From Candidatus Omnitrophota bacterium (GTDB lineage: Bacteria; Omnitrophota; Omnitrophia; Omnitrophales; Aquincolibacteriaceae): a stretch of DNA of 17,086 nucleotides. The notes below the pieces were generated by a model. The model was not told the origin of the DNA and made no database searches. It worked only from the letters and a program-made list of their open reading frames with translations. Position 1 is the first letter of the stretch. The number at the start of each line of letters is the position of its first letter. Where the stretch lies: the NCBI GenBank assembly GCA_023246985.1, contig JAHFHJ010000014.1, positions 1-17,086 on the forward strand, given 5' to 3'. Positions 14,348 through 17,086 of the stretch are shown here, piece by piece. The position numbers and the translations under genes were made by a program.

Positions 14348-14544
14348 TCTCACTCAAGTGCACCTTGGACTAAAAATCCATTAAAATCGGAAAAAGTTGT
14401 ATGGGGCAGGACAAAAACATTGATTATCAAATGAAAGAATTGGAAACGGCATTAAGAGCCCGCACGGTTCTGGGGACACATTGAGTTAGCCCGTGTAATC
14501 TGGACGCCCAAAAGTGAAGGGTGAGGAGAAACGGCGAGGAGTTG
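14348..14544. other. Intergenic stretch with possible mobile-element scar
   Basis: No convincing gene is visible. CGGTTCTGGGGACACATTGA (14465-14484) resembles, from memory, the short end sequences common around REP-associated/IS200-like transposase genes in many genomes, so it may be a scar. A 27-codon frame from 14401 covers part of it but has no ribosome site or recognisable product. Confidence 0.3.
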
Positions 14545-14572
14545 TGCCGTATATCATATATGATATACGGCA
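14545..14572. promoter_or_regulatory. Long palindrome, copy 1 (candidate XRE operator, TIR unit)
   Basis: A perfect 28-bp palindrome spans these bases: TGCCGTAT at the left, the core ATATCATATATGATAT (14551-14566), and the complement at the right. TATGAT (14559-14564) inside it is a five-of-six -10 box, so a bound protein would block transcription. From CCGTAT (14547) to the ATG of the XRE-like relic (14589) is exactly 42 bases, the same as at copy 2. Confidence 0.8.
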
Positions 14573-14588
14573 AGAGGGTAGAATGGGC

Positions 14589-14732
14589 ATGAAGGGAACT
14601 TCAGTAACTGAATTGCAAAGGGAGATTGTAAAACCGGAGGCGGTCCGCGAGTGTCCGGCTGATGGTGATAGCGTGGCGTTTGCAGTAACACCTCCTAATG
14701 CAAAGGCTTCTACAAATGGCTCTAAACCTTAA
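14589..14732 (+). pseudogene. Degenerate copy of the XRE gene start
   Basis: The 47-residue frame begins MKGTSVTELQREIVK, against MKRISVAGLQRQIGK of the intact XRE gene at 15583. Nine of the first 15 residues agree, as do most bases up to the shared ATTGCAAAGG. After about residue 21 similarity ends and no helix-turn-helix follows. The preceding palindrome and purine-rich AGAGGG (10 nt before the ATG) match the intact gene in position. It overlaps the TIR start by 17 nt, so translation of this relic could feed ribosomes to the TIR gene. It might be a leader peptide rather than dead sequence. An in-frame ATG at 14583 is closer to the ribosome site and less likely. Confidence 0.6.
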
Positions 14733-15429
14733 ACAATTTATCAAGAGGGCTAAAGAATACGTTGAGGTTGAAGCCCACACGAAGGTCAGGCATGTTGTGT
14801 TTGCAGAGCGTTTTTTGATGCTTGGCCGCGAAGATGTTGTTCTGTCAGTTATTACCACAGACAAGAAAGACCCCGAGTGGTGGGTTGTTGGCGGGTCTAC
14901 CCCGATGAATCTATATGCCAAATCTCATTTTCACTCTGCCGACGAAGCTTTCACGATGCATACTGGATTGATGCTCCGAATGACGGCTGACGATTTCGAG
15001 CGGTCGGAAATTGCGCCAAAAGATATTGGCTACGATGCCTTTATTTCACATGCGTCAGAAGATAAGAAAACACTTGTCCGTCCGTTGGCGACTGCGATCC
15101 AGAAAATGGGGTTTCGCGTATGGTTTGATGAATTCGAGCTGCGCATTGGAGACAGCTTGCGTCAATCAATCGATCGCGGTCTTGTCAATTCTCGCTATGG
15201 GATTGTTATTTTATCGCCTGCTTTTTTCTCTAAAAACTGGCCTCAATATGAATTGAATGGTCTTACGGCTCGCGAACTTGAAGGTCATAAGGTCATCTTG
15301 CCAGTATGGCATAATGTCACGAGGCAAGACGTGGTGTCGTTTAGTCCGTCCCTTGCAGATAAAGTTGCTGTGGTGACAAAGGGCCGTAGTATCAAAACGG
15401 TGGCAACAGATATTGCCCGTTCTCTTTAA
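14716..15429 (+). CDS. TIR-domain protein with uncharacterised N-terminal domain
   Basis: The 237-residue product has a clear C-terminal TIR domain (about residues 106-230). It starts at YDAFISHASEDK, with FRVWFDEFELRIGDSLRQSI covering the BB-loop region, and ILSPAFFSKNW followed by PQYEL. Glu179 in this last motif is in the position of the catalytic glutamate of NAD-cleaving TIR enzymes. Bacterial TIR proteins often act as anti-phage effectors that deplete NAD or make a signal nucleotide; that role is inferred here. The first 105 residues (including EWWVVGGSTPMN) match nothing I know and may sense the trigger. No signal peptide or membrane helix is seen. AAAGG (14702-14706) supports ATG 14716; ATG 14698 is an alternative. 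The gene lies behind the palindrome and XRE relic. Confidence 0.88.
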   Translation: MALNLKQFIKRAKEYVEVEAHTKVRHVVFAERFLMLGREDVVLSVITTDKKDPEWWVVGGSTPMNLYAKSHFHSADEAFTMHTGLMLRMTADDFERSEIAPKDIGYDAFISHASEDKKTLVRPLATAIQKMGFRVWFDEFELRIGDSLRQSIDRGLVNSRYGIVILSPAFFSKNWPQYELNGLTARELEGHKVILPVWHNVTRQDVVSFSPSLADKVAVVTKGRSIKTVATDIARSL

Positions 15430-15540
15430 AAATAAACGATAAGTGACAGTCCTGCCATTGAAACGTCGGCGGGCGAGCAGCCGAAAGAAAGTAGGTATTC
15501 AGAATTGAACGAGGTGTTTCGAAGATTGGAAGAAATATAG

Positions 15541-15564
15541 CCGTATATCATATATGATATATGG
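15541..15564. promoter_or_regulatory. Long palindrome, copy 2 (candidate autoregulatory operator of XRE gene)
   Basis: A 24-bp palindrome runs CCGTAT, core ATATCATATATGATAT (15545-15560), then ATGG, imperfect at only one pair (G15543 opposite T15562). It shares its first 21 bases with copy 1 and stands 42 bases before ATG 15583. The embedded TATGAT (15553-15558) is a good -10 box, with TTGGAA (15526-15531) as a rather distant -35. Confidence 0.8.
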
Positions 15565-15582
15565 TCGAGGGGTTGACGGATC

Positions 15583-15798
15583 ATGAAAAGAATTTCGGTG
15601 GCGGGATTGCAAAGGCAAATCGGAAAAGCGGTGGCGGAGGCGAGGCGGGAGCAGGGTCTGACGCAGCAGGCGCTAGCCAGGACGCTGAGGACCCGCCAGG
15701 CCAACATTTCCAGGATTGAACGAGGGCTCCAGAACCTTTCTCTTGATCTGCTTGTCCGTTTGGATGACACTTTGAATCTCGGGCTCAAGATTCTTTAA
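15583..15798 (+). CDS. XRE/HipB-like transcriptional regulator
   Basis: This 71-residue protein is a single helix-turn-helix domain of the XRE (Cro/CI) type. LTQQALARTLRTRQANISRIERG (written here as residues 26-48) is the classic motif with its Q..LA and I.RIE.G signatures. The leucine-rich end LVRLDDTLNLGLKIL resembles HipB-type antitoxins and would support dimer formation, which suits a palindromic operator. GAGGGG (15567-15572) lies 10 nt upstream. No toxin gene follows: the next 250 nt are non-coding, so it appears as an orphan. It is the natural candidate to bind the palindrome at its own promoter and the two related sites; this is inference from position and symmetry. Confidence 0.88.
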   Translation: MKRISVAGLQRQIGKAVAEARREQGLTQQALARTLRTRQANISRIERGLQNLSLDLLVRLDDTLNLGLKIL

Positions 15799-15815
15799 AA
15801 TTCGAGGCCCGGACG

Positions 15816-15841
15816 AACCGGCAACCGGAACCGGTTTATTT
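15816..15841 (+). terminator. Possible intrinsic terminator after the XRE gene
   Basis: AACCGG (15816-15821) pairs with CCGGTT (15831-15836) around a 9-nt loop, followed at once by TATTTTT. It begins 17 nt after the XRE stop codon. The stem is short, so strength is uncertain, but it would separate the XRE unit from the third palindrome unit. Confidence 0.45.
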
Positions 15842-15867
15842 TTGAGTCTAAGAAGCTGAAAAGAAGG

Positions 15868-15895
15868 AACCTCATATCATATATGATATGAGGTT
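15868..15895. promoter_or_regulatory. Long palindrome, copy 3 (candidate operator of the zinc-ribbon unit)
   Basis: A perfect 28-bp palindrome: AACCTC, then the core ATATCATATATGATAT (15874-15889), then GAGGTT. The core is identical to copies 1 and 2, but the flanking arms differ (CCTC/GAGG instead of CCGT/ACGG) while still pairing perfectly. No XRE-like gene start follows; the next likely gene starts at 16056, about 160 nt on. Confidence 0.78.
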
Positions 15896-16055
15896 TGCGA
15901 CGATAAACAGGTCGAAATGACCGAAATAACTCCGCCACCCGGCATCCGGAGGCGATTGTCCTGAGTCAAAGGAAGGGACGGAACAAGGAAACCGAACAGA
16001 TAGGCGTTTGCAATCTGGAACGGTACAAGACCGCAAGCGGGGCGAGGAGAGTTTC

Positions 16056-16712
16056 GTGAAGGGGAAAAGTTTGTTGGCAACTCTGACGGCGGAGGACGCA
16101 CAAAAACTCGAGGACAGTATTTGTGTTCGCAAAGGAGGTCCCGTATCACCGCTTCCCATCGAACATTATTTCGAACTTGGCCGTGTCGAGGATGAAGTTG
16201 TGCGGAGCTGGTATGAATATAAGGCCGCCGGCGAGGCCTGCAGTCTTCGCGAACTCCGGAAAGCGATCCGCGAAGATCTGTTCGGGACGATCCTCGGCAG
16301 GCCGACGCCGCAACGCAAGCCGCGGAAAGTGAGTCCGGTGCAAAAAAAAGAGGAAAAATTCGAACCCAGATCACCCGAGGAGAAGGATCGTTACAACAAA
16401 CTGGTTCATAATATCGTGGAACTCGTCAAGGAAACGGAAGCAAAAGGGATCCCTATGAGACACGTCCGTCATGATATTCTGGAATGCACCCTCTGTGGTG
16501 CGTACGAAGATGTCTTATGCGAGGACGCGAAACGGAAGACGTACCTCCGTTCCGGGGAAGTGACCTCCAAAGAATTCCAGGTGGTCCGGTGCAAGGACCG
16601 GTCGCAGGACCTGGAGGACGGCGGCGTTAGGTGTACTATCCGCTACCAATTTATTTGCGGGGTTTGCGGGGCGTTTCAAACTCAAACGATCCGGGAATCC
16701 TTTGAAGACTGA
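16056..16712 (+). CDS. Zinc-ribbon-like protein of unknown function
   Basis: I do not recognise this 218-residue protein as a named family. The N-terminal part is helical and charged (for example TAEDAQKLEDSICVRKGG and SLRELRKAIREDLFG). A Lys/Glu-rich linker with PVQKKEEKFEPRSPEEKD follows. The C-terminal part holds two CxxC knuckles, Cys144/Cys147 (CTLC) and Cys201/Cys204 (CGVC), each followed by Gly-Ala, a typical zinc-ribbon layout. Such ribbons often bind nucleic acid or protein. I choose GTG 16056 because GAGGAG (16044-16049) lies 6 nt upstream; an in-frame TTG at 16008 has no ribosome site. It sits behind palindrome copy 3 and 7 nt before the DUF1016-like gene, so those two probably form one transcript. 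Confidence 0.7.
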   Translation: MKGKSLLATLTAEDAQKLEDSICVRKGGPVSPLPIEHYFELGRVEDEVVRSWYEYKAAGEACSLRELRKAIREDLFGTILGRPTPQRKPRKVSPVQKKEEKFEPRSPEEKDRYNKLVHNIVELVKETEAKGIPMRHVRHDILECTLCGAYEDVLCEDAKRKTYLRSGEVTSKEFQVVRCKDRSQDLEDGGVRCTIRYQFICGVCGAFQTQTIRESFED

Positions 16713-16719
16713 TCCTTTT

Positions 16720-17086
16720 ATGCTGACACGACACAAAACCTTACTTGCAATGATTTCTCTCCTTTTGTTTTTTCAAGGGGCCTCGCTCGTCTCCGGAACG
16801 GAAACTTCTCAGACAGGCGCGGCGCAAGCGGCCCTTTCTTCCAGGGTCGGGACGTATGACCAGCTGGTGGCGGCGATCCGGGAGGCGCGGGCCGCGAGCC
16901 GGCAGCGCGTCGCGCAGGCCGTGGAGCAGGAAAAGGTCCGCGAGGCGTGGGAGACGGGGAAGCTCATCGACGAGCATGTGCTTCAACACAAAGAAAGGGC
17001 CGAGTACGGAAAGCAGGTCCTCTCCCGGCTCGCAAAAGATCTCGGGACAAGCGAGACGGAGCTTTCTTACATGCTTCAATTTGCGC
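16720..17086 (+). CDS. Signal-peptide-bearing DUF1016/YhcG N-terminal-like protein (partial, runs off the window)
   Basis: An open frame continues past the window end; 122 residues are visible. The first 26 are a textbook Sec signal: MLTRHK, a hydrophobic core from TLLAMISLLLFF, and a V-S-G cleavage site before Thr27. From about residue 47, YDQLVAAIREARAA, the run ETGKLIDEH, RAEYGKQVLSRLAKDLG and ELSYMLQF follow the DUF1016 N-terminal pattern (Y..L...I...R..., W..GK.I.E, RA.YG...L..L...L). That domain normally begins cytoplasmic PD-(D/E)XK nuclease-like YhcG proteins, so a secreted version is odd. No clear Shine-Dalgarno is seen; with 7 nt after the zinc-ribbon stop, coupled translation is likely. 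ATG 16750 is an alternative but would lose the positive N-terminus. Confidence 0.68.
   Translation, partial: MLTRHKTLLAMISLLLFFQGASLVSGTETSQTGAAQAALSSRVGTYDQLVAAIREARAASRQRVAQAVEQEKVREAWETGKLIDEHVLQHKERAEYGKQVLSRLAKDLGTSETELSYMLQFA

Noticed and set aside
14401..14484. 27-codon frame upstream of palindrome copy 1
   Set aside because: No ribosome-binding site, no homology I can recall, and it ends inside the possible mobile-element scar.
14545..15895. The three palindromes as a CRISPR array
   Set aside because: Spacing is about 1 kb and 0.3 kb with genes between, and units are self-complementary to the ends; no regular repeat-spacer pattern.
15917..15964. 15-codon frame 46 bases after palindrome copy 3
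   Set aside because: It does not resemble the XRE start as the copy 1 relic does, so I see no sign of a third XRE copy.
14716..17086. A canonical Thoeris system
   Set aside because: A TIR protein is present, but no ThsA-like NADase with SLOG or Sir2 domain is in the window.

Overview
The window is about 17 kb of mostly GC-rich bacterial DNA with nearly every gene on the + strand. Short intergenic gaps and repeated ATGA-type stop/start overlaps point to a compact, operon-rich genome. A GspA/GspB-like type II secretion pair, a DNA-uptake channel and a Sec-type signal peptide suggest a Gram-negative cell. The combination of genes fits an uncultured lineage such as Omnitrophota, but this is a guess: the window has no rRNA, and no marker was phylogenetically placed.

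Region 1 (1-4877) is translation plus carbohydrate metabolism. A tRNA-Leu(CAA) gene sits 45 nt upstream of leuS, the enzyme that charges leucine tRNAs. leuS overlaps a GH35-type glycosidase gene by 8 nt. LeuRS carries an in-frame palindromic insertion at the edge of its editing domain.

Region 2 (4878-8904) is a secretion and competence block: a short GspA/ExeA-like AAA ATPase, a GspB-like membrane protein in ATGA overlap with it, a possible 30-residue membrane peptide, and comEC. The nuclease-like C-terminal domain of ComEC has lost most of its metal ligands. A palindromic repeat follows the stop codon of both the glycosidase gene and comEC. The two copies are in opposite orientation and match at 46 of 51 bases.

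Region 3 (9030-13526) is housekeeping: a short-chain dehydrogenase, a SpoU/TrmH-family RNA methyltransferase and an acylphosphatase in tight overlap, then a metallophosphoesterase and NAD-dependent DNA ligase (ligA). comEC and the dehydrogenase gene both have a -10-like box ending 7-8 nt before their ATG and no Shine-Dalgarno sequence, so both may be leaderless.

Region 4 (13530-17086) is accessory and compositionally mixed. It holds an AT-rich two-helix membrane protein, a TIR-domain protein, a lone XRE/HipB-like regulator, a CxxC zinc-ribbon-like protein and the start of a DUF1016/YhcG-like protein with a signal peptide. Three long palindromes sharing the core ATATCATATATGATAT lie just upstream of the TIR gene, the XRE gene and the zinc-ribbon gene. 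Just before the TIR gene is a degenerate copy of the XRE gene start with its palindrome at identical spacing. The simplest reading is a small locus, possibly defence-related, in which one XRE repressor controls three transcription units through a shared operator. This is the best candidate in the window for an undescribed system; that the genes act together is inference.
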